Source of the DNA: Maratus speciosus
Taxonomy: Eukaryota; Arthropoda; Arachnida; Araneae; Salticidae
Reading direction: 5' to 3'
DNA length: 64,000 bases
NCBI GenBank assembly: GCA_963932465.1
Contig: OZ010787.1
Location: forward strand, 30,322,087-30,386,086
The notes under the pieces were generated by a model. It was not told the origin of the DNA. It worked only from the letters and a program-made list of their open reading frames with translations, and made no database searches. The stretch's first letter is position 1, and each line of letters opens with the position of its first letter. Shown piece by piece: positions 35,417 to 47,538 of the stretch. Made by a program: the position numbers and the translations under genes.

Positions 35417-35811
35417 TTAATTGTATGGGAGAAATCAAGCAGTCCCCTAGTTACAACTCTGTACTGTTGCACGCTCGGAAAGGGCGAAACTCCGCCCATG
35501 ACGATTGTAAACACCCCGTTTTAAATATCATTCAATTATGCATTTCTGATCAACCTCTATCAATACCCTTTCATTATTCAGTCTGGTCAAGTGAATGACA
35601 TATTGTGCAGCTCTCGCCTTGTCTTAAAGCAAACTCCGTGACTGCTGCGTTTCCTCCATGAACTTTCAGGATGATGAAGAAGAAGTACTTTTTATGCAAA
35701 TTTTCTATGTGTATAGGAAGAAAAGTGTAATAAAACAGCAGTCATCAGTGGGCGTTATGTTAAAGGGAGGATGTTGTAAGTGGGATTGTAGTAAGTTGAT
35801 GTATAATAATT

Positions 35812-36888
35812 ATGCCGGAATACTCTAACGAAGAATATGCGGACATGCATCTGATGTACTGGCAAGCTCATGGAAATGCATGTCTAGCACAGCGCATGTA
35901 CCGTGAGCAATTTCCAAGGAGACGTTGCCCAAGTTCGAAACTCTTCATAAAAATCGATAGACGATTACGGGAGACTGGATCGTTTAATACAGCAAGCATT
36001 GATGCAGGGAAACCTCGACATGTACGAACACCTGCAATGGAAGAAGATGTACTGAATATTTTTTAAGATAACCCCTCCACGAGTACACGAGCTGCTGCGT
36101 CTGAAGTCGGTGTTTCTCACCAAAGTGTGTGGCGTGTTCTGCGTGCAGAAAACATGCACCCCTTTCATGTGCAGCGGGTACAACTGTTATCAGTAACAGA
36201 TTGTGCTCAGCGGACAGAATTCGTACGCTGGTTGCTTAATGTAACAGAAAATAATCCACAATTTCTGGAAAATATTTTATTTACTGATGAAGCAACATTT
36301 ACGAGAGAGGGCGTGGTAAACACGCACAATATGCACACATGGTCATATACAAATCCGCACACTGTTTTCCCGTCGAACGCACAACAAAAGTTCAGTGTGA
36401 ACATATGGGCAGGTGTCCTCGGCGATTATCTCATAGGACCATATTTACTCCCAGATGTACTCAATGGCAGTACGTATTTGGTTTTCTTACGGGATATCTT
36501 ACCGCAGTTACTGCAAAATGTGCCAGCAACATTGCGCCAAAATATGTGGTTTATGCACGATGGCGCACCGGCACATTTTTTCATAGGTGTTCGCAATCAC
36601 CTCAATTCAACATATCCTGGGAAATGGATTGGACGCAGTGGACCTGTTGCTTGGCCTGCACGCTCTCCAGACCTCAATCCGTTAGACTTTTTTGTTTGGG
36701 GACACCTTAAATCGCTGGTGTATGAAACGCCTGTGGATACACCGGAGGATTTACTAGCGCGAATCGTTGTCGCTGCAGGAGAAATTCCCAACTCCGTCGG
36801 AGTTTTTCGGCGTGTTCGCTAATCTTTACGACGTCGCTGTCGGCTGTGCGATTCTGTTAATGGGCGCAACGTCGAACACCTATTATAA
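35812..36888 (+). pseudogene. DD41D-like mariner transposase, two nonsense mutations
   Basis: Cut-and-paste transposase. The N-terminal 84 codons (MPEYSNEEYADMHLMYWQAH...) form the helix-turn-helix region of the DUF4817 type. TAA at 36064 interrupts the frame, which continues unshifted through a second DNA-binding segment (STSTRAAASEVGVSHQSVWR) and the DDE domain: FTDEATFT (first Asp), MHDGAPAHF (second Asp) and WPARSPDLNPLDFFVWGHLK. Taking the Asp of PLD as the third catalytic residue, by analogy with Mos1, 41 residues separate it from the second. A second TAA at 36820 precedes 21 more in-frame residues (SLRRRCRL...VEHLL) before a stop at 36886. Both TAA stops could come from a CAA by one C-to-T change. 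All three catalytic residues remain. Confidence 0.9.
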
Positions 36889-37440
36889 TAATGTCCGTTC
36901 GTCTGCCTTCCGACATTGAACTGTGCAGCGCAGGCCAGAAGACTATGCTTCACATATGTCATAAAGTACGTGGAATGTAATTCTTTATTTGTCATTTTTC
37001 TTTGATTTTCAACAACTTTTTGGCACAGTATTTTGTAAGTCACAGACTGTGGTGTACTCAAATTGTAAATTACAAAGTTTGTATGAATTAATTTAAAATT
37101 TAGTGTCTTTTTTAAATTTATAATTAATAAAATTATTATGCTATTTGTTATTATTATTTCCTATCATAAATTATGATGCACATATACATGCAATAATTGT
37201 CCATGTAAAACATGTACTGAAACTTCTTGCATAGTTACAAATCGCAATATTTTTAATTATTTCCGAATTTTCACCCCAGTTTAATTTTAAAGAATTTAAC
37301 TTAAGCTTTATATCAATAAAAGACCACTTTAAAATGTAGACTATTATTGTAAAGTTATTTTGGTTCATTCAACTCTTTAATAATTAAAAATGTTGCATCT
37401 CAGAAGAAGCATGATCGAAAATGTATAGTTGAGAGTAATT
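36889..37440. other. 3' non-coding part of the DD41D element
   Basis: About 550 bp between the ancestral transposase stop and the right arm. No gene. Confidence 0.6.
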
Positions 37441-38269
37441 AAAAAGGCGGTGTTTCCAATCGTGATGGGCGGAGTTTAACCTTTGCTAGTGTCAAAGAAA
37501 GCGGAGTTGTAACTAAGAAACTGATTAATTTCTCTCACACAATTAAACCGATATGGTTCATTGTAAGCTTTTTCGAAAGTTTTCGGAATGGACCAGATTT
37601 TACTACATTTTCCTTGTTGTAGCTAGAGTTGTCTTTTTGGAATTAACGATTAACTATTTTGATGTATATTGGATTTCGTACTTTTTTCACTGTTTCAGGG
37701 CTTGTAACTCGTCAATAAATATTGCTATTTTAATACAATTGATGTCATTTTGTAGGTTTTTTTCTGTTCTTTCTAAATATGTGCTTCGTTTTTATGTAGC
37801 ATTATCGATAGTTTAGCAATGAGGGTTCTTTTACAATTTTCCGAATTTTCATTCTATTTGCTGTAACTTGAAAACTATTGAGATCCGACCAGGCTTTATA
37901 TACTGATTTATGCTCCATGTGATCTCCTCTATTACCCCTATTAATATTGGACCCCTTTAACGGAACACCCTGTATATATATATTGTTTGCTCTTTCTTAG
38001 AGACATTTTGGGACTAGTGATACCAAGAATATAATTAAAAAGGCGTCATTTATCATGACCTGAAAAGGTTTGCTTTATGCCAACATTTAAAGAATTGCAA
38101 GCACACAGTTATATTATATATATATATTCAGAGAGAGAGAGGGAGAGGCTTATCTTTGTTATTATGTTATATGTGTTTTAAATACGTATACGTATGGGGT
38201 AGACAAAGTAATCTTCAATTAAAAAAAACTGTTCTACAAGTTTCACATTTTTTTTCTGGTGGTAATGGG

Positions 38270-39189
38270 TGATATATATAACGGCTTTCCCGTTATATAT
38301 GCATTTATCCTACTCTCCCCTCAAAAATCAACATTTAACCTTACTGGTTCATTATAAATTGTCATTATTCTTCAGCCCACTTCAAATAAAATATTTAGTT
38401 TAAATTTGACATTTTAATACTTAATTTCAAATGACGGCATTCATTCATTCCCCCCCTCACACTATTGTAACTTTCATTTATACTTTAAAAGTATGTTTTA
38501 AATGCAGGCATCATTTATCTCAGTCCTCTTTCACTTTCACACGGATAGAAAAATATCTTAACCGCAGTGATGTTCCGTTGAGATAAAATAAAAGAATAAA
38601 ATAGAAGTGAATGTCTTTCGCATCGCAGCCGACAATATGTAATGCATATTTTCTCAGCCTCTTGGCTTGCATTAATAATCAAGTCTCACCCTTGTATTTT
38701 GTCGGATAAAAGCCATATGCCCCTTGCTGACTAAATTCAGCTGTCGTTAAATCTGTAACGTGCATGTAATATCACGTGTTAGCTATTTATTTAGCCACTC
38801 TCCCTTACCGCAATAATTTTATTTCTAGGAACCCTAAAGAGCCCGCCATGGGGTAGTTTTTAACTCAATGTAAAACTTCTTGATTGTTTTGTCTGCTCAA
38901 TTTGATTTTCGCCAAATATCTTACATATGGTTATCTAATGTTCGCCAATCTGTAAGTAATTGTAACAAAATCTCACTCACTTTTGCTTCTGACCTCGAGC
39001 CATGTAGACTGCAATTAAGCCCCGCTGTGGGCTTCTGCCACTGGGCAGTTAATGAAACTCTCCCCGTCCCTCTGTACTTTCATGGAGCCTCCTTTTAAAG
39101 TTTTCATAATAAAGAAGTAAGTCCTCTAAATTTTTGTGTTGGAGTTTTTCTTACTCATTTTGTGAACCTGGACATACTAATCACCGTCA
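38270..39189 (+). repeat. 3' LTR
   Basis: 920 bp, from TGATATATATAACGGC to CTAATCACCGTCA. It is preceded by a modest purine-rich stretch (GGTGGTAATGGG) that could be the polypurine tract. Confidence 0.8.
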
Positions 39190-39216
39190 TATGGATAAAA
39201 AAATATATCACTGGAA

Positions 39217-39409
39217 CAGTGTTGCCAGTGGGCTACTTTATTTAAAAATTCAGATTTCATGATTGCCACCACTTTTTTGAAACGGTAAAATTTCCTTTGT
39301 TTTTGACTTAATTAATATGTCGTTAAATAAGGCACATTTTACCATTTCAAAAAAAGTGGTGCTAATGAAGAATCTGATTTTTAAAAAAGTAGCCCATCAA
39401 GCAACCATG
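39217..39409. mobile_element. ~193-bp MITE, CAGTGTTG family (copy 2)
   Basis: The left end CAGTGTTGCCAGTGGGCTAC is complementary to the right end GTAGCCCATCAAGCAACCAT, with inner arms CCACTTTTTTGAAACGGTAA and complement. It is flanked by ACTGG on both sides, perhaps part of a longer duplication. Confidence 0.75.
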
Positions 39410-39463
39410 CACTGGCACGCCACTAAGATGATCGCCTTCACCTTGCATATGTTAACCCATTAA

Positions 39464-39672
39464 CCCCTTGAGGGGCAAGCAATTACGTTTGTGAAATGCT
39501 GAATTCCCAACGGAATCTTTGAAAAATTCTATTTCAAAATAAGTAAAAGCAATTTTACGGCCTCCCCCCCCCCCCCCAAAGTTAGGAAAGTAAAACTTAA
39601 TAATTTTTTTTCTGGTGTAAAACTTCATTAATCGTAGGTGTTATATAATATATACCGGTGCCCCTCAAGGGG
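39464..39672. mobile_element. 209-bp TTAA-flanked MITE
   Basis: TTAA at 39460-39463 and 39673-39676; the ends CCCCTTGAGGGGCAAGC and GGTGCCCCTCAAGGGG are near-perfect complements. The ACCGGTATATATTATATAAC block relates it to 2784-2994. A C-run near 39566 lies inside. Confidence 0.85.
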
Positions 39673-39676
39673 TTAA

Positions 39677-39866
39677 CGACGAGCTTTTTTAAAACTATTT
39701 TTAATTCTTCGACTACAGTTTTTGCGATATTGTAATTTTGAATTATTTAATTACTCAAAATCTGAGATTAGATAAAGTAAAAATTTCCAAACTAAAATAC
39801 TGGTATTGATATTTAAAAAATTTGTTCGTCTTGCATGGCAAGTTTTCTTGCTGAACCGCTCTAACC
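39677..39866 (-). mobile_element. Diverged TTAA MITE adjacent to the previous one
   Basis: On the minus strand it is aligned with 13188-13388 (GCAAGAAAACTTGCCATG, then TACTGG and a TTTCCAAACTAAAATACTGG block in opposite orientation). It shares the TTAA at 39673 with its neighbour. The right end is decayed. Confidence 0.55.
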
Positions 39867-40218
39867 TTCTCGCTGCAAAATCCGAGATTTCATCGGGCAA
39901 CGTAAAAGTTTCAAAATTTGTGCAACCCGAAATTTCCTAGGGGATGCATTTTTTCCGTCTAATTAACCCTTCTTGATTATTCTCACTAGTTATTTTTTTA
40001 GTGCAAATTTTGCCTTATTTAGAAGCATTTTCCCGATTAATTAAACAAAAAAATTTATTTCAAAAAACCTGTGACAAAAGAATAAAAATTCTTAAAAGAC
40101 GCTCATCGCGAAGGAATTAAGTACGCAATTTTTGAAGCTATTTTGATAAAACAATCACGCAGCGAGAGGGTTAATGAGTTAATAAAAGATTGAAAATTTA
40201 AAGCGAGTTAGCGGACAA

Positions 40219-40366
40219 CATAGCTGCATAATTTTAAGTTTTTTTAGTACCACTAAAATTTAATAAAAAATGTTTACTCATTTAATGCCGAAAACTGCCA
40301 TTCATTAAGGCAAGAATTTCTCTTTAATTTTAGCAGTAACAAAAAAGCGTAAAAGTTGCAGCTATG
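40219..40366. mobile_element. 148-bp palindromic MITE, CATAGCTGC family (copy 4)
   Basis: The ends CATAGCTGC and GCAGCTATG are exact complements, with inner TACCACTAAAATTTAAT. The flanks do not match, so the target duplication has decayed or been lost. Confidence 0.75.
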
Positions 40367-40370
40367 AGGG

Positions 40371-40835
40371 TAAAACCGAAAAAATAACCGAAATGAAAAA
40401 CTGTTTGCAGGATTAGCATCTATATGTCACGGGAATTTTTTAAAGACAGAAATAAAAAATAACTCAATAAGCAGCTGACAGATGGGGCTGGTTCTTGCGA
40501 TTTTGGTGGAAATGTGCAAATGAAACGGTTATAAGAACTTGCACCCCGAATCCAGAACTAGTTCACGTAAAATAACTTCACCAACAAAGCTTTATACTTC
40601 ATATTCAGCATCCTTGATCACATACACGGCTCACAACGGTGAACTTAGATCTGGGTTAGGAGCGCAAGTTCTTATAACCGTTTCATTTGCATATTTACAT
40701 AAAAATTGCACGAACCAGTGCCATCTGTCGGCAATTTTTTGAATTATTTTTTATTTCTATCTTAAAAAAATTCCCGTGACCGACAGATGCTATTCCTGCA
40801 AAGAGTTTTTCATTTCGGTTATTTTTCGGTTTTTA
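40371..40835. mobile_element. 465-bp foldback element with ~170-bp arms
   Basis: The arms 40371-40545 and 40655-40835 are inverted copies. Shared blocks are AAAACCGAAAAAATAACCGA, GTCACGGGAATTTTTT and TGCAAATGAAACGGTTATAA with their complements, and a loop of about 110 bp separates them. It starts within 5 bp of the previous MITE. The family is unknown. Confidence 0.8.
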
Positions 40836-40839
40836 TGCA

Positions 40840-42441
40840 TTTTTAAAGTTTATACGGACTTTTTGCTCACCCAGTATATCTTTTTGTGTTTGCTACTTTT
40901 ATCCAAAGAACACGAATAGGGTATCAAATGTCGGTGTTACCATTTTCAAAAGCAAATTTTTTATATTTGTTGTGGAGGGATTTGCCTTAGAAGGTCTGTA
41001 AATGTGTCTTTTTTAGCACTTTTTTTTTTCTGGAAAATGAATAAAATTTTTAGCTCCTTGATTTTTGCATGATATTTATTATCATATTAAGAACATTAAA
41101 AAAAATGAATGAAAAATTTATGATATAGCTCGAGATGTGTGGGTGGATGTTGTGCTTGATATGCACTTCAACTCGGCAGGTATCCGATATGTCCCCAGAG
41201 TCATTTGCCATCAATTTTTGTTAATGATTATGAAAAAAGATAATGTCTGGAGATCCAAGCACTTTGAGGTCAAAAAGTTGAAAATCAATTAAGTGGCAAC
41301 CATTTGAAAAAAAAAGAGTCTATTTCTCACTCTTTTTCTTGCACTTTAGCGAGCTTCTAAAAATATTTGTTTTTTAGAAAAATGGCTGAATGTGGTTCAA
41401 GCTTCAATGAATTATATTACCTTTAATTAAAAAAAATAGGAAGATCAGTTTAATAGTTTTCGCGTTCTCATCCCGCACATTTTGAAAAAGTCATTTTGCT
41501 TAAAAAGCCCTTGTAGTGCTCCAAAACATTGTAAATCTACGGACGCGTTGAGCTAAAGTACTATATAACGACGAAATAACTTCGAATTCCCGTCAAATTG
41601 TTTCAGATGGATAATCTACAGAATATAGAGAATATACAATAAAAGAAATCCCTGCTGGCTCGGGCTTACAGGCGGAGGTAGATTTCGAAGTTAAGTACTA
41701 AATTCACCAACAAAACTTAAATCAAGATTAGAGATAAACCCAGTCCCTTCACTAAGAATGAGCTGTAGGGCGCTAAAGATTTTCTGAAAGTTCTAATATA
41801 CACGAATACACACACACATGTATATGGAATAGGTTTAAAAATGGCTAACGAAAATTCAGAGAGCCTCAAAGTGTTAAAATATGTTAATATTTCCACAGTC
41901 AGGTTTTTAACATATTTTAATACCTTTCTTCAGACTCATATGACGTTACGTATTCACCTGCTGAGGTCCATTATATTTCCAATATGACGCAATATTTTGT
42001 TTTGTTTTTAATTCATCGCACTATTTATTTCATTTTGAGTTTTCCTGCGGAAATCTTGCTCTAGAAAACTTATGACGTAATATTCAATTTGTTTTCAATT
42101 CGTCAAACTGTTTATTTAATTTAACTTTTCACGTGAAAATCTTGCAATAGAAAAGCAATTGTTGTGGTGAGAATTTTTTTGCTTTTTTTATTGTTGGCAA
42201 CTGCTATAACGAAAAATATTTATTTTTTCTTGTCATTGTTGTGTAAGAGCTGGTTTTATCAGAATCATGTTAAGACTGGTATTCAAAATTTTTAACCCTG
42301 CCCCATTTCCTTTCCCTTGGGCCGATTTTGCCCATTTGCAATCCCCGCCGAGATATTAGCCATCTCAAAGTTGTTGGCGAGTTTGAAGACGATCCGTGCA
42401 TAATTGCGACTTTTATCGTGCGGACAAAATTTAGTACATAC

Positions 42442-42444
<3 letters not shown>
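40840..42444. other. AT-rich spacer
   Basis: No gene was recognised. A short inverted repeat (TTAAAATATGTTAA and complement) lies at 41874-41933. Confidence 0.4.

Positions 42445-42482
<38 letters not shown>
42445..42482. repeat. (TA)n microsatellite
   Basis: About 18 TA units. Confidence 0.9.
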
Positions 42483-42485
<3 letters not shown>

Positions 42486-42629
42486 ATTTTAGGTGGGGGT
42501 GGTTTTGGGTTTCTGGGGTCATATAATGAAAAGTTATGAAGGAATTTTTCAAAAGTCGCACCACGGTTACGGCTGCAATAGGTAGTATTTCTTACGAAAT
42601 CTACCTAAAATTTGATTTTTTTAACGAAA

Positions 42630-42918
42630 AAAAGCAAATCCCTCTTAACCTATTTACGCCTGAATTTTTTGTTTTCTCAAATTTGTTGGTAAAATCACTT
42701 TAAAATGTTGCCAAATGAACTGGAAAAATACTAAAAAAAAATACGCTAAAATATTTTTGTATTTATTTGAAAAAATGTAAATCCCTCTTAACCCATTTAC
42801 GCCTGAATTTTTGTTTTCTCAAATTTTCTGGTAAAATCACTTTAAAATGTTGCCAAATGAACTGGAAAAATACTAAAAAAAATACGCTAAAATATTTTTG
42901 TATTTATTTGAAAAAATG
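42630..42918. repeat. 143-bp direct tandem duplication
   Basis: Two units, each starting near AAATCCCTCTTAACC and containing AAAATGTTGCCAAATGAACT, differ at a few positions. The TTAACCYATTTACGCCTGAA word in both looks like a TTAA MITE end that was duplicated. Confidence 0.85.
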
Positions 42919-43194
42919 TAAGCGTATTAAATATGGGAACATCCATAAGTGGAAAAAATAATAATTTTATGTTTTGTCTAAATTTGTATAAATTAAACTT
43001 ATAAATTGCATATTATATACTAGAATTAGTATTTTTATGAACTATTAAAAAATATATTTATGTCTTTTCACAGACTAATAACATTATAAGCATAAGAAAA
43101 AATAAAATTTAGAAAAAGCAATTTTTCAAAAATTCACCCCCAAAGTTAAAAACATAACATTTAGTTTAAAGTTTCTACTGCAAATCTTGATTAA

Positions 43195-43234
43195 ATTAGG
43201 TGGGATATAATATATCCCAACGCCCCTCAAGGGG
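43195..43234. mobile_element. Right end of a TTAA MITE (GGGATATATTATATCCC family)
   Basis: TGGGATATAATATATCCC is followed by CGCCCCTCAAGGGGTTAA, the mirror of the left end at 12570-12605. Similarity extends inward to about 43150. The left end was not placed with certainty. Confidence 0.55.
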
Positions 43235-46185
43235 TTAAAAATATATAAATTTTAGTCTACATCCAAATTTTTCAACGTCAAAATCATAGGTTATTGTTTC
43301 GAGTTTTGTTGATTCTTTATCCAGAAATTTCAATTTCATACCAAAAGTAAGAATAATAATTTTTGCATGTTTATTTTACTATTACTTACAAGTAAGGTCT
43401 CCCTGCGGGCATATTCGGAAAAATCTGAAAAAATTACAAAGTGTTCTTCTCATGTGGATATACAGGGTGTCTGAAAAGTCTGGAAACGGCCGAATAACTC
43501 GAGAAATACAAAGCAGATTGAAAAACGAAAATATAGTTGCTAAATAATTTTAAAAAAGCTACTCACTGATACCAAATTTGACCCTCGCAACCGATCCCCC
43601 CGGGTGTCAGAGGGGGGTCAAACTTTGAAATCTTGAATGATAACCCCCATTTTTTATTGCAGATTCGAATTCTACGCAGAAAAATACGCAACTTTTGTAT
43701 TTAATATCATTTTCTAATATTCGTTGATCACGGTGTAATCGAGCAAATAAAACAGATACATATTTTGGTTTTCCCAACCAGGTTTTGACCTCTCGAAATC
43801 TGATTGGACAGAACTTTAATCGTCAAAGTTGCCGTCTTTTGCGAGAATAGTGTTTCTCGGAAACCATCAGTGGTGGTTGTTTCGATGACGCTTTATATGC
43901 TTTTCCATAAAAATTAATAGAAATATATTAAATTAGTACTGTATTTGCATATTTTTTTTTTATCCAGTCAATCATTTTAAAATAATAGCCTGCGTATTTT
44001 GATTTTTTTAACGTGTAAATATACACCTTCCCTCCCGGACAGAAAAAGAATAATCTTCATTATTTGGGGGCGGAGTGTGCAGATATTCTGCGTTTTGATG
44101 GCTTCTGCTGTTTTTTAAAAATATAATCTAATTCATGAGGCTGATGCTGGTGTACAGTTTTATAAAATTATTACTATAGAACAAAATATAGGACAAAATA
44201 TTTAAGAAAAAAAGATATAAAAACTTTTTATGCTGTCTGAGCAAAGGATGGGGAAGTAGCGAAAATTTCAGTGGGGGTGGAGTTATATATTTTGATGATT
44301 GATTAGATACTGTAGCTCCAAAATATCAAGTCGGGCAGACACTTCTTAAATAATTCTTATAAACGTAATAATTTATTGCAATTTAAAATATTTTTCAATT
44401 TAACATTTTTTTCATAAATTTAAAATTAATAATTTTAAAAAATTGCAAATTTTTGATCTTTTAATTTTTTTCATTTAAAAATAATTAATCTCTTTAAGCT
44501 CTCTTGATTATTTCTGGGAAAGACGACGCTTTAATTTTCATAGGGGAAGGATGATGTAGAAAATTGTTCAATTATTTATAAATTATTACAGTAAAATATC
44601 AAATGTGACAAAATACAGGGTGTCCGAAAAGTTTGGAAACGGTCGAATAACTCAAGAAATTCATATAAGATTGAAAAAAAAAAATACTTGTTAAATATTT
44701 TTTTAAAAGCTATCCAAAGTTAACACCCGACCACCTGCGGTTCAGAGGCGTTTCAACTTTGAAATTGTAATTGATAATCCCCATTTTTTATTTCAGATTT
44801 GAATTCTACGAGGGAAAATGCGCAAAGTTTGTTTTTAACATTTTTTTTCGAATCTTTGTAAATGACATTGTAATCCAGAAGAATGTGCCAGACACATAGT
44901 TTATTTTCTAAACCATGTTTTGTAATCACGAAATGTGATGGGCCAAAGCTTGCGTTGCCAAAGTGCGTTGCCTTAGCTGGAATTGTGTTAGTAGAAAACT
45001 ATCAATGGAGGTTGTTTCGATGGCTAAAGTGCTTTATATGCTTTTGACATGCAAATTAACAAAAATATATTAAATTAGATTTCTATTTGTACTTTTATTT
45101 TATCCGTTCAGTCCATTCTAATCTATTAACCTGCGTTTTTTAAAAATATTTTGATGTGTAAACATGGCCCTCCTCTTCCGAACAGAAAAAAAGATTATCT
45201 TCGTTATTTGGTAGAGTTAGGCGTGGATATTCGGAATTTCGATGGCTTATGCTGCCTTTTTTTAATTATTTTTTTCTATTTTTTTATTTATTTATTTTTT
45301 TTTTTACTCTAAATCGTGGTGTGGTCAGAAGGTGGGTGTATGGGATTTTTTTTACTATTACTATAGAGTAACATATAGGACAAAATAAAAAGAAGTACAT
45401 ATAATTTTTTTGTGTGCGGGCGGAGCAAAAAATGGGGAAGTAGTGTAAATTCAGGTGGTGGTCGGATTGGAGATTTAGATCATTGATAAGCTACTGCAAA
45501 CAGAAAATAACAAGTAGGGCAAAAATATTTTCCATTATTCTTATAAATGTAATATTTTTTTTTTATAAATTAATATATTTTTTTCAATTTAACATTTTTT
45601 TCATAAATTTATACAATAGAAAAATTTTCATATTTAAAAAATTTTAATTAAAAAAATAATTTAACTCTTTAACTCTGTCGGGATTTGTGAGGCACATATA
45701 TTCATCGTCAAAAGGTGCATGCGGAATTTGTTTTGGGCACCATTAATAAATGAATAATATTATTTAATTTTTTAATTAAAGGATTTTTTGGTATTTCACA
45801 AGTAAAGGGGACATTTGAAAAAACACGGTGTATCCCAAATAAAATTCGTGTACGCAATGCAGTCTCGAAAGTGTTAAGGTGTAATGATTATTTGCTGGGG
45901 TAGACGACGTGTTACTTTTCATAACAGAAGGATAATGTAGATAATTGTTTGTTTATTATTACTATAAAATAACTTATGTGACAAAAAATATAATATAAAA
46001 CATAATTGGCAGAACAAATTAAAAACATATCAGTTTATTTTCTTCCTTTATTAAGCCCTAGAAGGGTCATTTATTAATGTATTCCATTCAGTTAGTTCTA
46101 CTATCTTAAATTTTTATAACAAATAAGATAAACCAATTGAACAATAAAAAAAAAATCAAACAATATGATACATAAAACCCATTAA

Positions 46186-46385
46186 CCCTCCGTCTACCAG
46201 ACGGGTCCATTGGACCCGACAGGTACATACAAAATATTCATTCATACCAGAAATTTCTTTAAAATAAACTAAGTATATAAACCAGACAAAAATAAGGTAA
46301 ATAAATAAGTTAAATAGTTTTAAATAAAAATTCTGGTGTAGAACGTTTTATTAAAACTTGAATAAAATTCCCGGTAGATCTAGGG
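46186..46385 (+). mobile_element. 200-bp TTAA MITE, CCCTCCGTCTACC family (copy 4)
   Basis: It is bounded by TTAA at 46182-46185 and 46386-46389. It is nearly identical to copies 1 and 2 and nested inside the 5.06-kb element. Confidence 0.9.
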
Positions 46386-46501
46386 TTAAAAACTTAGGTC
46401 CGTTAAAAAGAAGTCTAAATAAATTTTTAACTTTTTTCCTTTTTATGTTGCAAATATATGTATTGTAGAATTTGTATTATGCTTATGATGAGTGTGTACA
46501 A

Positions 46502-46560
46502 TAAGGGTGCATAACCTGTGGCCCGCGGGCCATCAGGAGTACCACTATTTTTATGCAGAA
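46502..46560 (+). mobile_element. hAT-like terminus fragment
   Basis: AAGGGTGCATAACCTGTGGC and the following CCGCGGGCC resemble the common hAT end (CAGGGGTNNNNAACCTGTGGCCCGCGGGCC type). No second end or target duplication was found. Confidence 0.4.
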
Positions 46561-47367
46561 TAATTTTCCGAATTAATTGACAGAAACTTTGCTATTAAAT
46601 GATTCAAATGTTACTGTTAAATTTTTTGAAGTTGTAAACAATTTTCTAGCAAAATGGTTGTGCAACACTAGAGTACAAAATGATAAGGCACATGTAAAAT
46701 ACAAAATAACTTTTTGAAAAGTCTAAGATTTATTTCGATTTAATTTGAAGGGAAATTTTAGGGATTTTTAGAGTATTTAAAATATCATATTTTTTATATT
46801 TTGTTTTTATTTTTTAATGTTCATTTGGTTTTACCCTTACCGGCGCGGAGTAATTTTGTTTATAAACCGATGAAATGATGGACTGGCATCAGAATTTACA
46901 AACGAGTTTATTGCAAAATACAAACTTTCTTATTTTGAAGTACCTTATGAATGGAAAATTTTAATGAAATATTCTGAGTGCCAGTAAAATAAAAATTATG
47001 AGTCCTTTTTTTAAGGACACCGTCCGCAAAAGCTGTAACTTATTTGTTACAAGACTTTAACATTAAACATCGAAGTAACTGAATGAAATATATGAATAAA
47101 TAAGCTTCTCGGGCTTAAAAAATGTAGGAAAAAACTGATTTGTTTTTAATTTGTTCTGCAAATAACGTTTTTGTTTATATATTTTTTCACATTTGTTATA
47201 TTATTGTAATAATTAATAAATTATTAAACACTCTTCTACGTTATTCATCCCCCAAGAAAATTAAAACGTCTTCTCCCCCAGGAAATAATCAACAGTGCTT
47301 AAAGAGTTAAATTATATTTTAAATTCAAAAGTTTAAAATATCAAAAATTTTTAATTGTTTAAAATTA

Positions 47368-47538
47368 TTGGGTCGTTCGGAAAGTCATGACCGTTTAGAA
47401 AAATCAATTGTTACCGGAAAATTCTACCATTTAATAATTAGACATTGATTCCTATACCTAATGTCTAATAATTATCGGGCAGGATTTTCCGGTGCAAATT
47501 GATTTTCCTAAACGAGCACGACTTCCCGAACAACCCAG
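47368..47538. mobile_element. 171-bp mariner-type MITE
   Basis: It has TA on both sides (47366-47367 and 47539-47540). The ends TTGGGTCGTTCGGAAAGTC and GACTTCCCGAACAACCCAG are complementary and the arms extend almost to the centre (AATAATTAGACATT and complement). TTGGGT-type ends and TA targets are those of mariner elements. Confidence 0.85.

Larger units (their letters stand above)
34788..37972 (+). mobile_element. 3.2-kb DD41D-like Tc1/mariner element with ~530-bp TIRs
   Basis: It has TA on both sides (34786-34787 and 37973-37974) and the ends CAGGGTGTTCCGTTAAAGGG and complement. The inverted arms run from 34788 to about 35525 (interrupted by a 200-bp TTAA MITE) and from about 37440 to 37972, roughly 530 bp each, unusually long for this superfamily. 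The transposase between them carries two stops. It is inserted in the interior of the LTR retrotransposon. Confidence 0.9.
26383..39189 (+). mobile_element. LTR retrotransposon with nested insertions (12.8 kb)
   Basis: Two direct repeats of 918 and 920 bp (about 35 differences counted by eye, roughly 96% identity) start with TG and end with CA. The left one is followed 8 bp later by a primer-binding-site-like TGGCGCCGTTGCC. The interior contains a decayed gag-like gene but no protease, reverse transcriptase, RNase H or integrase. It was invaded by MITEs (28014, 29072, 30040, 32298, 34382) and the 3.2-kb DD41D element (34788-37972). No matching target duplication flanks the LTRs (ggag versus tatg). 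It may be a large non-autonomous derivative, or its pol may be decayed past recognition. Confidence 0.75.
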
